Positions 17,201 to 24,571 are shown, numbered from the stretch's first letter. The stretch is DNA of 34,043 nucleotides from Nostoc sp. FACHB-973 (GCF_014698115.1 NZ_JACJSJ010000090.1:1-34043), one strand, 5' to 3'. Numbers and translations are program-made. Notes: generated from the sequence alone by a model not told the origin.

Positions 17201-17818
17201 GTAACTCTGCCCCGAGTCGGAACCGTTGGGGTCGGCACGCCTTGCCCCGATAATCAGGTCATCAAAGCCGTCGCCGTTGACATCCCCCGCACTACTGACA
17301 AAGTTGCCTGAGTTGTCACCTGCGAGGATGCCGTTGATTTTAAAGCCGTTAGAGCCATTGAAGGTGGAGAGGTCGAGAGTTTGGCTAAAGCCTGTGCTTT
17401 TGCCAAACACCAGGTAGCTTTGCCCTGAACTCAAGCCGTTGGGGTCGGCAAATGATGCCCCGATAATCAGGTCGTCGAAGCCGTCGCCGTTGACATCCCC
17501 CGCACTACTGACAGAGACGCCTAATTGGTCACCTGCCAAGATGCCATTGATTTTAAAGCCGTTAGAACCGTTGAGGGTGGAGAGGTTGAGGGCTGCGCTA
17601 AAGCCTGTGCTTTTGCCAAACACCACGTAGCTCTGCCCTGAGTCAGAGCCGTTGGGGTCGGCACGCTTTGCCCCGATAAGTAAGTCGTCAAAGCCGTCGC
17701 CGTTGATATCCCCCGCACTGCTGACAGAGATTCCTGAGTTATCATTCGCAGCGATGCCATTGATTTTAAAGCCGTTAGAGCCGTTGAGGTTAGATAAGTT
17801 GAAAACTGAATTTGCCAT
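14297..17818 (-). CDS. Giant FG-GAP/VCBS/RTX extracellular protein
   Basis: 1173 residues from ATG 17818 (MANSVFNLSNLNG), chosen because AAGGAAA lies just upstream; an in-frame TTG 15 bp earlier would include that site in the coding region. Residues 1-425 hold six near-identical 71-residue FG-GAP (integrin beta-propeller) repeats, each with a Ca-binding D(I/V)N(G/N)DGFDD loop and GQSYVVFG. Next come an Ig/cadherin-like segment (about 428-680), two VCBS modules (about 683-890, starting ITGTATA.VTEDATTPNL), a dystroglycan-type cadherin-like module (about 893-990) and RTX nonapeptides (about 993-1065, GGAGNDTLI). A C-terminal tail follows. The lack of a signal peptide and the RTX end suggest type I secretion. 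Its VCBS modules closely resemble those of the 1988-residue protein. It is probably a surface adhesin or matrix protein. Confidence 0.87.
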   Translation of the reverse strand: MANSVFNLSNLNGSNGFKINGIAANDNSGISVSSAGDINGDGFDDLLIGAKRADPNGSDSGQSYVVFGKSTGFSAALNLSTLNGSNGFKINGILAGDQLGVSVSSAGDVNGDGFDDLIIGASFADPNGLSSGQSYLVFGKSTGFSQTLDLSTFNGSNGFKINGILAGDNSGNFVSSAGDVNGDGFDDLIIGARRADPNGSDSGQSYVVFGSSSGFSATLNLSTLNGSNGFAINGIALGDYSGNSVSSAGDINGDGFDDLIIGASSADPNGFQSGQSYVVFGKNTGFSATLNLSTLNGSNGFKINGIAAYDSSGISVSSAGDVNGDGFDDLIIGATFADANGSSSGQSYVVFGKSTGFSATLNLSTLNGSNGFAINGIAVEDFSGNSVSSAGDVNNDGFDDLIIGAFGADPNGSSSGQSYVVFGNGAPVLDLNGLGSNSVGINFSTTFTGTPVSIVDNDFILTDNNATLVGATITITNLLNGTAESLGVTAIANITATYNATTGILTLSGTDTIANYQQVFASLTYNNTAASPNTTNRIIEFVVNDGQAFSNTSAVATTTLAFNANGNQPPTAINDVFSTSEDTVVNGNVLVANPTTPDSDPNNDTLTVTQVNGNGAGVGNQITLTSGALLTLNSNGSFVYNPNGQFESLGVAATASDSFTYTISDGNGGTSTATVNLTINGVNDGATITGTATAVVTEDATTPNLTATGSLTVTDVDAGQNLFSTTVTSATGNLGSLSITSAGAYTYSVANSAVQFLGAGQTKTETFTVASVDGTVTQDIVITINGVNDAATISGTATASVTEDATTPNLTATGSLTVSDVDAGQSLFNTTVTSATGNLGSLSITSAGAYSYSVANSAVQSLGAGQTKTETFTVNSLDGTASRNIIVTINGVNDAPTVNSAIADRSTVENSVFNFTVPTNTFADVDTSNTLTYTATLDNGNALPSWLTFNSSTRIFSGTPAAANVGTISVRLTARDTSNATVSDIFNLTVTPLNLTGTANADNLTGTASNNVIDGLGGNDNLNGGAGNDTLIGGAGNDTLIGGAGNDILTGGTDADRFLYNTSAAFTTSAVGIDTITDFNRSQGDKIVLDKTTFNAITSNAGTGFSNASEFAVINSDTTILLGITTAEIIYNSSNGNLFYNQNGILAGLGSGGQFATLTGAPSLIATDFIIQA
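16545..17818 (-). repeat. Six tandem FG-GAP coding repeats, period 213 bp
   Basis: Units recur every 213 bp (for example the GACAACGGC-type DGFDD coding segments near 16620, 16830, 17050, 17265, 17475 and 17690). DNA similarity between units is high, which suggests recent tandem expansion or ongoing homogenisation. The same periodicity makes regularly spaced antisense open frames that are not genes. Confidence 0.85.
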
Positions 17819-18474
17819 GAGTATTTCCTTCAATTTGAAATTTTAGGCGCAATTTATACCTTTGTTCTGCTGTGGCGATGGGTTGTTCTTTATTCGGCTA
17901 TGGCATCAGTGATAGATTAAGGCTAGAGAGTTTTTATTAATCAGTAATAGTACTGAAAATTATACTAAGAATTAGGCTACTGAATATAATTTTTGGTTAA
18001 CTATCCCTACGGCTAGCTACATCTAAGCTTCATATTGAAAATCAAATTAGATTGATTCTTGCCTGACAATCCAGCACAAAGATGAATTTAATATTTACTA
18101 AGTAAGTATGCACAATTAAACCGAACTACATAAACTTATGTAAAGAGCCAAAAAAGCTTTCAACATAGGCTTTTAAGCAATTTACATTTCTTAATCTAGT
18201 TGTGTTTTTTTTAAGGTTAAAGCGAGGGGAGAAAGAGAAAAACACAGTACGGAACGTATGAAATTTAACTCTTATCCTTCAGCTTAACTTTTCGTTACAT
18301 AGTTATAAATTTCCCCGCCGACTTACTTACATGATTGTCTAGCTTGTATATGCTTGAAGAGAAAGCTGACGGCTAAATCTGCTAAGTTTGTATTTTAATA
18401 AATCTAGCTATTGCTAGATGTTCCAATTTTGTTAAAAGCTATAATCTACATCTGTTGCACCGAGAAATTAACTT
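17819..18474. other. Long AT-rich divergent intergenic region
   Basis: These 656 bp separate two divergent genes. I see no RNA gene, no strong inverted repeat and no supported ORF. A TATAAT at 18440-18445, about 30 bp before the GTG start of the next gene, could be a -10 element, but no well-spaced -35 was found. Confidence 0.5.
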
Positions 18475-19809
18475 GTGGATGCCATTTTAGAACGATCGCA
18501 CGAATTAAAACAAGCCTTAGTTGATTTCGTCCTCGACGCAGAAGGCGAACTCGCACAAGCACTGGAAGCTTATGCAGCTGCACAGTTGCGCCGTGGAAGT
18601 GGCGATAGTACACAGCAAGACTTAATCATCGATCGCTTTCTCACAGAAGGAAAAGTGGGCGAACACTCACCATTAGAGTTGTTCATCGCCAGCCATCCAG
18701 ACTTAGACGAGAGCGATCGCAATTTAATCAATAGTTGGCATCGCAGTTTTATTGGCTTATTTGCCATTACTAACATCCTACCTGATGGCTTTGAATTAAC
18801 CAACTGGTTAACAGATAAACGCTACATTGTCAAGCCAAACAATCCTCAAACATTACAAGCAATATCTCGTTTGAAAGTCGGAGAAATCTTACTAACTCGC
18901 ATTTCTCCTGTTACCGATAGCTATTGGATATTCTCTGGCCCTTACACACTCATGGGTAAATTGGGTAAACCAAAACTTGCTGTTGCAATTGGTAATTTCA
19001 AAGAAAACTATAAAAGTAATCTTTACAGTGATGCTCCAGATTTGCTAGAGGAAGCTTGGCAATCAGTAGGACAATATCATCAACAGTTTGTAGAATTTTT
19101 TGGCACTGATGAAATTACATTACCTGGTTACCAGTTGAATAAAAAAATAGCCGATTTTCAAGAAATAATTACTGAGAAAACTTTGGCGGCAGCCGGAATT
19201 GATACTTCTAAATCTCTGGCAGAAGTAGCAGAAGAAGCTGGCATTGACGATGAGGAAATCAAAGCTGCCGCAGCAGAATTAGGTGCCGACTCCAACGCAG
19301 TTTCTCAGATATTTAACAGCAAAAAGGGCAATAGCAAAATGGTGATGCCCAAAGTTGATTTACCGCCTGAACTGAAGAAAGCCGAACAGGTAACGGCTCT
19401 TTCTCACCCTCGTTGGGGACAAATGTTTTTACCAACATATAGTAAGGTACAAACAATTTTATCAGCAGAAGATTGGCAAAGTGTTGAAGGTGCCCAAAAG
19501 TTAATTCGCTACTACCTAGAAGACAAAAGTATTAATGCTTTTATTTGGCATCGATTGGCGCAACAACACCCAACTCAATTAGAAAATGTGTTGCAAACAA
19601 TCTTAGAACGTCCAGAGTTTCGTCTTGAAAGTGACTTAGACACACTTTTGCAAGAATTCAATAAACCTATTGAGCCAGAGTTACCAGAAATTGCTAGCGT
19701 CCCGATACATCTACATAACTTATTTCAAGAAGCTTTAGGAGAAGTGAATAAATCTAAGCCTAAGAATAAGGGACAACAAAAGTCAGCAAAGGGTTTTCAA
19801 AGAAGTTAG
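18475..19809 (+). CDS. Protein of unknown function (444 aa)
   Basis: I do not recognise the family. The frame starts with GTG (18475), giving V/MDAILERSHELKQALVDFVL; no ATG fits, and the Shine-Dalgarno is weak. No signal peptide or membrane segment is apparent, so it is likely cytoplasmic. The first 230 residues look like a compact folded unit (SPLELFIASHPDL, YWIFSGPYTLMGKLGKPKLAVAIGNFKENY). An acidic/Ala-rich helical segment follows (about 235-290, DDEEIKAAAAELGAD). The C-terminal part (about 300-425) is helical, and the end is a Lys-rich tail (KSKPKNKGQQKSAKG). Codon use and HIP1 sites look native, so it is probably a conserved cyanobacterial protein. It stands alone, followed by a palindromic repeat. 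Confidence 0.75.
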   Translation: MDAILERSHELKQALVDFVLDAEGELAQALEAYAAAQLRRGSGDSTQQDLIIDRFLTEGKVGEHSPLELFIASHPDLDESDRNLINSWHRSFIGLFAITNILPDGFELTNWLTDKRYIVKPNNPQTLQAISRLKVGEILLTRISPVTDSYWIFSGPYTLMGKLGKPKLAVAIGNFKENYKSNLYSDAPDLLEEAWQSVGQYHQQFVEFFGTDEITLPGYQLNKKIADFQEIITEKTLAAAGIDTSKSLAEVAEEAGIDDEEIKAAAAELGADSNAVSQIFNSKKGNSKMVMPKVDLPPELKKAEQVTALSHPRWGQMFLPTYSKVQTILSAEDWQSVEGAQKLIRYYLEDKSINAFIWHRLAQQHPTQLENVLQTILERPEFRLESDLDTLLQEFNKPIEPELPEIASVPIHLHNLFQEALGEVNKSKPKNKGQQKSAKGFQRS

Positions 19810-19830
19810 CAGATATATAATAGATTTCTC

Positions 19831-19859
19831 GTAGGGGCACGGCATTGCCGTGCCCCTAC
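19831..19859. repeat. 29-bp GC-rich palindrome (14+1+14)
   Basis: The arm GTAGGGGCACGGCA, one T, then the exact reverse complement. It lies 21 bp after the stop of the 444-residue gene and may act as its 3' stem. It is a common dispersed repeat type in filamentous cyanobacteria. Confidence 0.8.
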
Positions 19860-19906
19860 CAACGTATTTGTATCATTATTAAAGTGAAACGGTATAAGGG
19901 GGGTAA

Positions 19907-20024
19907 TATCATGTCCGGTTGAAGACTTATCATTTAGAGAACAGGGAGCAGAGAGGAGGGGGAAAAAGACTTTTGGGATTTTTGCACAGATACGGTAATC
20001 ATAAGTGATTAGGCGGACATGATA
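19907..20024. repeat. MITE-like element with 11-bp inverted ends
   Basis: TATCATGTCCG at 19907-19917 is inverted as CGGACATGATA at 20014-20024. The 118-bp interior is purine-rich and has no ORF of note. It directly abuts the 21-bp tandem array starting at 20035. Confidence 0.5.
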
Positions 20025-20034
20025 TAACACAGAA

Positions 20035-20265
20035 ACGTTCTCACTTGGAACAAGAACATTCTCACTGAAAACAGAAATGTTCTCATTTGGAACAAGAACA
20101 TTCTCACTGAAAACAGAAACGTTCTCATTTGGAACAAGAACATTTTCGCTTGAAACAGAAACGTTCTCACTTGAAACAAGAACATTCTCACTGAAAACAG
20201 AAACGTTCTCACTTGAAACAGAAACGTTCTCACTAAAAACAGGAATGTTCTCGTTTAGAACGCGA
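20035..20265. repeat. Tandem array of eleven 21-bp units
   Basis: Units resemble ACGTTCTCACTTGAAACAGAA, with A(C/T)(A/G)TTCTC at the start and AACA(A)GA or AACAGAA at the end. Two variants partly alternate. The sequence differs from the 21-bp array at 10290 but has the same period. It lies 46 bp beyond the stop of the STAND gene (minus strand). Open frames run through both strands only because the period is a multiple of three. There are no spacers, so it is not a CRISPR. Confidence 0.88.
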
Positions 20266-20310
20266 AACTTGCAGATAAAAGCTTGATTAATGGAGTAGGG
20301 AACATGAATT

Positions 20311-21897
20311 TTACTGTTCTGAGGTAAAAGAATCGCGCAAATATGCTAAATTTTTACGTACAGTAACAGTATTAGGATGATTTGCGCCTAAGCGTTGCTC
20401 TAAAATATCTAATGCTTGGATGTAAAGGGGTTCGGCTTCGCTGTATCTGCCTTGGGAGTCGTAGAGTGACGCCAGGTTGTTGAGACTTTGTGCGACATTT
20501 GGATGTTCTTCACCCAGCAGCTTGCGCCTAAGTGTCAAAGCTTGGATGAGAAGGGGTTTGGCTTGGCTGTATCTGCCTTGGGAACGGTAGAGTTCCGCGA
20601 GGTTGTTGAGACTAGCTGCGACATCTGGATGTTCTTCACCCAAACGTTTTTTAGTGACTTCTAAACACTTCTCATACCAAGGTAAAGCTTGGTTATATAA
20701 ACCTTGACCATTGTAAAACCAAGCGTTGCCGACGAAAGGCCAAGGTAAATCATCATTGCTGAGATGTTGAATGAGATGATTCGCTACTTCTGCTAAATGA
20801 GGTATGGCGGGGGTGGCGGCGGTGATTTGCTCAAGGGTGGGTGAGTGAGGAATATCTTTAGCAACTGCTACCATTACCTGGCAAAAACTTTGCTTAAATT
20901 CCTCTGCCTGTTCTAAACCCGTACACTTATATTGGAAAAACTGCCGCAACAGTGGATGCAATTGGTAAACTCCCTCACTTTTGCGCTGGAGTAAATGCAG
21001 ATTCAGCAAGCTATCGTCTCTAATTTCTTCTAAATCTTCCGCATCTTTTTCTGGTAAACACTGTTCCACCAAGTTCCAAGGTATGGGTGCGGCGGCAAAT
21101 AAACTCAATAAACAGCCGAGTTGCTTATCACCGTCCTCTAATTCTTGCCAACTCAACTCAAAGGCTGCTAACACACCTCGTTGTGCTGTCATGTCAGCTT
21201 CCGACTTAGCTTTAGACAGAGAACGCTCATCTAATCGCTTGTTCTCCAACCGCCGCAACATCTCAGCAACAGATAAATCCTGTTTTCGCGCCAGATAGCG
21301 CCCCACTAATTCCACACCCAAAGGTAAATATCCCAGCCACTCACACAACTGATTTGCTATAACTAATTCTCGCTCAATTCGCTCTGGTGTTTCCTTGAGT
21401 AAAGACTTCAACAACTCCAGCGCCGCCTCTGGTTGCAGCACATCCAAAGATAACTGTGAGATGCGTCCCAAGTTCTGGCGCGTAGTTATCAACACTTTAA
21501 ACCGAGAAGGTAGGGACTGTAAGTAAGGCTTGACTTGCTCGTAGTCGCTGACATCATCCAACACTAGCAGCACATCACCACCACGCCAAAGCCGCCAGCA
21601 ATATTGCACTTGCGCGAGTATATCAAAATCTTCTGGCGGCCTTAAATCAAGCTGCGTTCTGGCAAACTGCACAACTTGAATGCCCACATCCCCAGTTTTT
21701 GCCAGCAACCAGCAAAGCCCACCGTTGTATATTTCGCGTTGCTGGATGGCATATTGCAGGGCGAGTTCTGTTTTCCCAACTCCACCCATGCCAGCAACAG
21801 CGGCTATTGCTACTTGTTTATTATCCTGCAAAAGTTGGTGGAGTTTTTGCAATTCTGCTTCACGTCCAACAAATTCCACCACTCCACTCAGGGGCAA
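20311..21897 (-). CDS. NB-ARC/TPR STAND (NLR-like) protein, main part
   Basis: 528 residues from a TTG at 21897. The NB-ARC ATPase has Walker A GMGGVGKTEL (residues 36-45), Walker B VLLVLDDV (D114/D115), KVLITTRQ and GYLPLGVELVG, then helical ARC/winged-helix segments. At least three TPRs of kinesin-light-chain type close the protein (from about 395; LGEEHPDVAASLNNLAELYRSQGRY). STAND proteins are signal-sensing switches that oligomerise on activation, and some bacterial ones defend against phage. The reading frame is open upstream to a TGA at 21958 and is the same frame as the 129-residue N-terminal piece. The homology-like 'IPQNLPLSGVVEFVGRE' crosses the TTG, so that start is doubtful. The likeliest reading is one 678-residue gene split by a nonsense codon. 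Confidence 0.88.
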   Translation of the reverse strand: MPLSGVVEFVGREAELQKLHQLLQDNKQVAIAAVAGMGGVGKTELALQYAIQQREIYNGGLCWLLAKTGDVGIQVVQFARTQLDLRPPEDFDILAQVQYCWRLWRGGDVLLVLDDVSDYEQVKPYLQSLPSRFKVLITTRQNLGRISQLSLDVLQPEAALELLKSLLKETPERIERELVIANQLCEWLGYLPLGVELVGRYLARKQDLSVAEMLRRLENKRLDERSLSKAKSEADMTAQRGVLAAFELSWQELEDGDKQLGCLLSLFAAAPIPWNLVEQCLPEKDAEDLEEIRDDSLLNLHLLQRKSEGVYQLHPLLRQFFQYKCTGLEQAEEFKQSFCQVMVAVAKDIPHSPTLEQITAATPAIPHLAEVANHLIQHLSNDDLPWPFVGNAWFYNGQGLYNQALPWYEKCLEVTKKRLGEEHPDVAASLNNLAELYRSQGRYSQAKPLLIQALTLRRKLLGEEHPNVAQSLNNLASLYDSQGRYSEAEPLYIQALDILEQRLGANHPNTVTVRKNLAYLRDSFTSEQ

Positions 21898-21957
21898 ATT
21901 TTGCGGTATTTCGGTAGAAGAATTTGACTTTACCCGTTCCCCTTCAGGCGGCTGTAG

Positions 21958-22347
21958 TCAAAAGTTAAAAGTTTGGGTTCGGTTGTCATTAGAAACGTTC
22001 CCAACATTCCCGCCATAATTTTTATCAACTGTGTTCGTAAAATTCTGAATAATAGAGGGTTGAGATTTAACAGCATTAGCCACCGTCTCAACAGCTTGAG
22101 CAATTTCCGGGTCTTTGTTTGCCGCTTCCTCTACTTGTTCGATTAGGTGTGCTTGACCATAATCTAAAGGTTGTGTTTGAGCTAGTTCAATGGCACTTGC
22201 TGTATTGGGTTGTTTGCGCTTCAGGAGTAAGAATAACTTTTCGCCTTCGTTCCAAGCCTTTTCGCCGATGATTTCACCAGTTTTTTCAAAGGCTTTGGTG
22301 ATGACTAAGGTGGCGATCGCAGCTGCTGTCAGTGATACTGGCTCCAT
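21958..22347 (-). CDS. N-terminal domain of the split STAND gene (129 aa)
   Basis: ATG at 22347; the frame ends at TGA 21960-21958, and the identical frame continues into the NB-ARC part with only 20 codons before its TTG. The first 30 residues (SLTAAAIATLVITKAFEKTGEIIGEKAW) form a hydrophobic/amphipathic helix. A helical region follows (PLDYGQAHLIEQVEEAANKDPEIAQAVETVANAV). The end is Asn/Gly-rich: YGGNVGNVSNDNRTQTFNF. As I recall, similar domains precede NB-ARC in other cyanobacterial STAND proteins. The pattern of a membrane-active helix bundle plus a short polar Asn/Gly motif is reminiscent of Bell-type domains with amyloid signalling motifs, but that is a guess from composition. Confidence 0.75.
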   Translation of the reverse strand: MEPVSLTAAAIATLVITKAFEKTGEIIGEKAWNEGEKLFLLLKRKQPNTASAIELAQTQPLDYGQAHLIEQVEEAANKDPEIAQAVETVANAVKSQPSIIQNFTNTVDKNYGGNVGNVSNDNRTQTFNF

Positions 22348-22421
22348 AATTCGCCAAAATATACGGAATTTTACATATGGTTCTCAGTCTAACAGCCTTT
22401 AAATAAGTAATAAACAACAAA

Positions 22422-22478
22422 TAACAGAAAAAATTATAAAAAATTGAAGGGACGACTTCTACAGGTGAAATCGTCCCT
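22422..22478 (-). terminator. Candidate intrinsic terminator of the DUF3370 gene
   Basis: On the minus strand, AGGGACGA (22478-22471) pairs with TCGTCCCT (22455-22448). It is followed by TCAATTTTTTATAATTTTTT. It lies about 100 bp past the stop of the DUF3370 gene and before the start of the STAND gene. Confidence 0.6.
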
Positions 22479-22574
22479 CTCAACTTTTAAATAATTCGCT
22501 GCTTTTTGCAATTACGTTTTGTGATGGCGAAGGGTTAGCGGCGATAATGACGGATCTAAAATTTTGGATACCTC

Positions 22575-23966
22575 TTACCGAGTTTCAGCTTGGGTTGACA
22601 CTGTTAATACTTGCGGTGGTGTAGCATCGGGTGGATAGAGAAAGTCTACTTCTACTAAAGAGCGATCGCCAGCTTTCATGTTTAATAAAACTAAGGGTTC
22701 TCCTGGTTGACCTCGCTTTTGCACTAAATGCACAAATTCTGTTTTTGGCTGATTTTGCTCGTCTTTGTAACGTACCCGCACTGTCCCTCGGAAGAATACT
22801 TCACGGGCTGGTATATTCAAAAAGCGTAACCCTGGTTTGACTAACTGATCCTCTTTGAGTGGAGTTTGGATCGATACACTCACAGTTTGAGGATTTTGGG
22901 TATTGTTATATAACGGCAACTTCAGACTATATTGAATTCCATAGTTGCCATGAGCGCGATATGCAGTGTCAGGATAGCGCACCAGCATATTACCACTTTG
23001 AATTTGATTAGTTCCTAAGGTACCACCATGCAGGGTACTCAGAGCATAGGAAAACATTTCACCAGGTTGGGGAATAGTTAGATACCTAGCTTTAGGATTA
23101 TCTACTAAAAAAGCTCTCCACTGTGAACCAGCAACCACTCCCGCAACACGCCCATAAATTCTTGGCTTGCCAGTTTCTTCTAAGGGAGTGGGGGTTTTAT
23201 CCCGTGGACTAGCCAAGTCACCATTATCTAGTAAATTTTCCCACTCTTCCAAACTAGGCGCACGTTCACTACCATCGAGATTTTCACGGGCGAACATGGC
23301 TAGGCTAGCTGCATAGACAGTGCCATTACTCCATAGTCGCATTAATGTAGACCGGCCGTTGAGAGGTGGTGTCAATCCCTGCACCGGAATTGGTAAATTT
23401 AGTAACATCCGACTTTGCCCTGGTGGAATTTCAATTTGGGCAGGGAAAATTTCTTGGCGTTGTCCTCTTAATATATCAGTCATGACGCGATCGCCAGGCC
23501 CGGCAAAAATTTTCCCTAAAGGATTTCGGCTAAAGGATGGTAACTGAATAAATGGTGCATCGGGTTGACTTAAATAACTCGCCGCCTGCAAAATATTTAC
23601 TTTCACAGATTCCGAACCAGGGTTATGCAAAATTATCCCCAGGTAAAGAGAACGTAAATTTTCTGGTGGTTCAGCTTTTGCAACATGGTGAGCAAAAATA
23701 TCAAATCGTCCTCGAAAGGGAAAATTCAGATGTGCCGTTGGTACTTTTTTCTTATCTGGTGGAAAAGTCGAAAGTAAAATTCCTTCTTTTAAAACTAATT
23801 CTGGACTATTGCTGTTAAATGTTGGCACCCTATCCAACTTACCTGGTAAAGGACGCACTTGTTGTGATTGCACCACTTCTTGAGGCGGTGGTGTAACAGG
23901 TGTGGATTGGGCTATGGGGAAAATTAGTAACAATGGCAACATATACTTAGGTAACACTTTGAACAT
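22575..23966 (-). CDS. DUF3370 family exported protein
   Basis: 463 residues. A signal peptide is visible (MFKVLPKYMLPLLLIFPIAQS, cleavage near residue 21), followed by a Pro/Gln-rich linker (TPPPQEVVQSQQVRPLPGKLD). The remainder is a mostly beta protein (GRFDIFAHHVAK, LYLGIILHNPG, SYALSTLHGGTLGTNQIQSGNML) that I recognise as the cyanobacterial DUF3370 family. Its function is unknown, and it is probably periplasmic. Only 7 bp separate its ATG (23966) from the stop of the upstream C15-like gene, so the two are likely co-transcribed. A good hairpin plus T-run follows downstream. Confidence 0.85.
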   Translation of the reverse strand: MFKVLPKYMLPLLLIFPIAQSTPVTPPPQEVVQSQQVRPLPGKLDRVPTFNSNSPELVLKEGILLSTFPPDKKKVPTAHLNFPFRGRFDIFAHHVAKAEPPENLRSLYLGIILHNPGSESVKVNILQAASYLSQPDAPFIQLPSFSRNPLGKIFAGPGDRVMTDILRGQRQEIFPAQIEIPPGQSRMLLNLPIPVQGLTPPLNGRSTLMRLWSNGTVYAASLAMFARENLDGSERAPSLEEWENLLDNGDLASPRDKTPTPLEETGKPRIYGRVAGVVAGSQWRAFLVDNPKARYLTIPQPGEMFSYALSTLHGGTLGTNQIQSGNMLVRYPDTAYRAHGNYGIQYSLKLPLYNNTQNPQTVSVSIQTPLKEDQLVKPGLRFLNIPAREVFFRGTVRVRYKDEQNQPKTEFVHLVQKRGQPGEPLVLLNMKAGDRSLVEVDFLYPPDATPPQVLTVSTQAETR

Positions 23967-23973
23967 ACAGACA

Positions 23974-24495
23974 CTAACAACTTGATGAAAGTGCCAGATT
24001 GTTAATAATTAATAAGAAATCGGCAAGAATGGCACTCAAATTTTCTGGATTGAGAACCGGAACGTGAACAAAGATACAACGCGCCGGTAGTCGGCTTTGG
24101 TTTAAGTATTCCAAAACTGAATAGTAAAGACCTTCGCAAACAAATTTACCGCAGTCATGGCTAATCTCAATTGCCACTGCTCCCGCGACTAATTTTTCTA
24201 AATCAACATCTGTCTGCAAAACAGTTTCACCAGAGCTAGCGGCTAATTCTACACTTAATCGTGTGCGACTTGCAGCCATGCCACAACAGATGATGTAATG
24301 GGGTTGGATTGCATTGATTTTTTGAATTACCTGAGAACTGGCCTGTTGCACATCTACGGGTAACAAGCGCAAAAAAGTTAAATCATGGGTAGTCAACTCA
24401 AGTTTCGTAACTTCTATTAATAGATCATCAGATGAATTTGACAGTTGATCGGCCAGCCAAGTGTCAAAAGAAGTTAATAGAATTCTTTTCTGCAT
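23974..24495 (-). CDS. Pyroglutamyl-peptidase I-like (peptidase C15) protein
   Basis: 173 residues, shorter than typical pyrrolidone-carboxylate peptidases (about 210). Motifs in order: ILLTSFDTW (matching LxTGFxPF), LRLLPVDVQQAS, IICCGMAASRTRLSVELAA (E83), CGKFVCEGLYYSVL (C120) and FVHVPVLNP (H144). These give the full Glu-Cys-His catalytic set of the C15 family, which removes N-terminal pyroglutamate from peptides in the cytoplasm. The Gly-rich GxAxxR segment is modified, so substrate specificity may have shifted. It is divergent from hisH with a 76-bp spacer and probably forms an operon with the DUF3370 gene downstream. Confidence 0.75.
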   Translation of the reverse strand: MQKRILLTSFDTWLADQLSNSSDDLLIEVTKLELTTHDLTFLRLLPVDVQQASSQVIQKINAIQPHYIICCGMAASRTRLSVELAASSGETVLQTDVDLEKLVAGAVAIEISHDCGKFVCEGLYYSVLEYLNQSRLPARCIFVHVPVLNPENLSAILADFLLIINNLALSSSC

Positions 24496-24500
24496 AACAA

Positions 24501-24534
24501 ATATTATTTAGAATAGGAATATTATTTAGAATAG
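24501..24534. promoter_or_regulatory. Direct 16-nt repeat in the divergent hisH promoter region
   Basis: ATATTATTTAGAATAG occurs at 24501-24516 and again at 24519-24534 (period 18). The 76-bp spacer between divergent starts (24495 and 24572) must hold both promoters, so the duplicated AT-rich block overlaps them. It could be a duplicated -10 region or a tandem regulator site. Confidence 0.45.
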
Positions 24535-24571
24535 AAAAACCCTCCATAATAATTTTACAAGGAGCAGGTAA

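Noticed and set aside
17819..17833. TTG start at 17833 for the FG-GAP/RTX gene
   Set aside because: The AAGGAAA ribosome site lies between this TTG and the ATG at 17818, so the ATG is the natural start; the paralogous giant gene also starts MAN.
16587..17846. Regularly spaced antisense frames of about 63-65 codons
   Set aside because: They recur every 213 bp as shadows of the FG-GAP repeats.
10290..20265. The 21-bp arrays as CRISPR
   Set aside because: Units are directly contiguous with no unique spacers, and no cas gene is present.
20009..20286. Heptapeptide open frames on both strands (RTFLFQV and TETFSLK types)
   Set aside because: They are produced by the 21-bp tandem array, open on both strands at once, with no start signal and no extension beyond the array.
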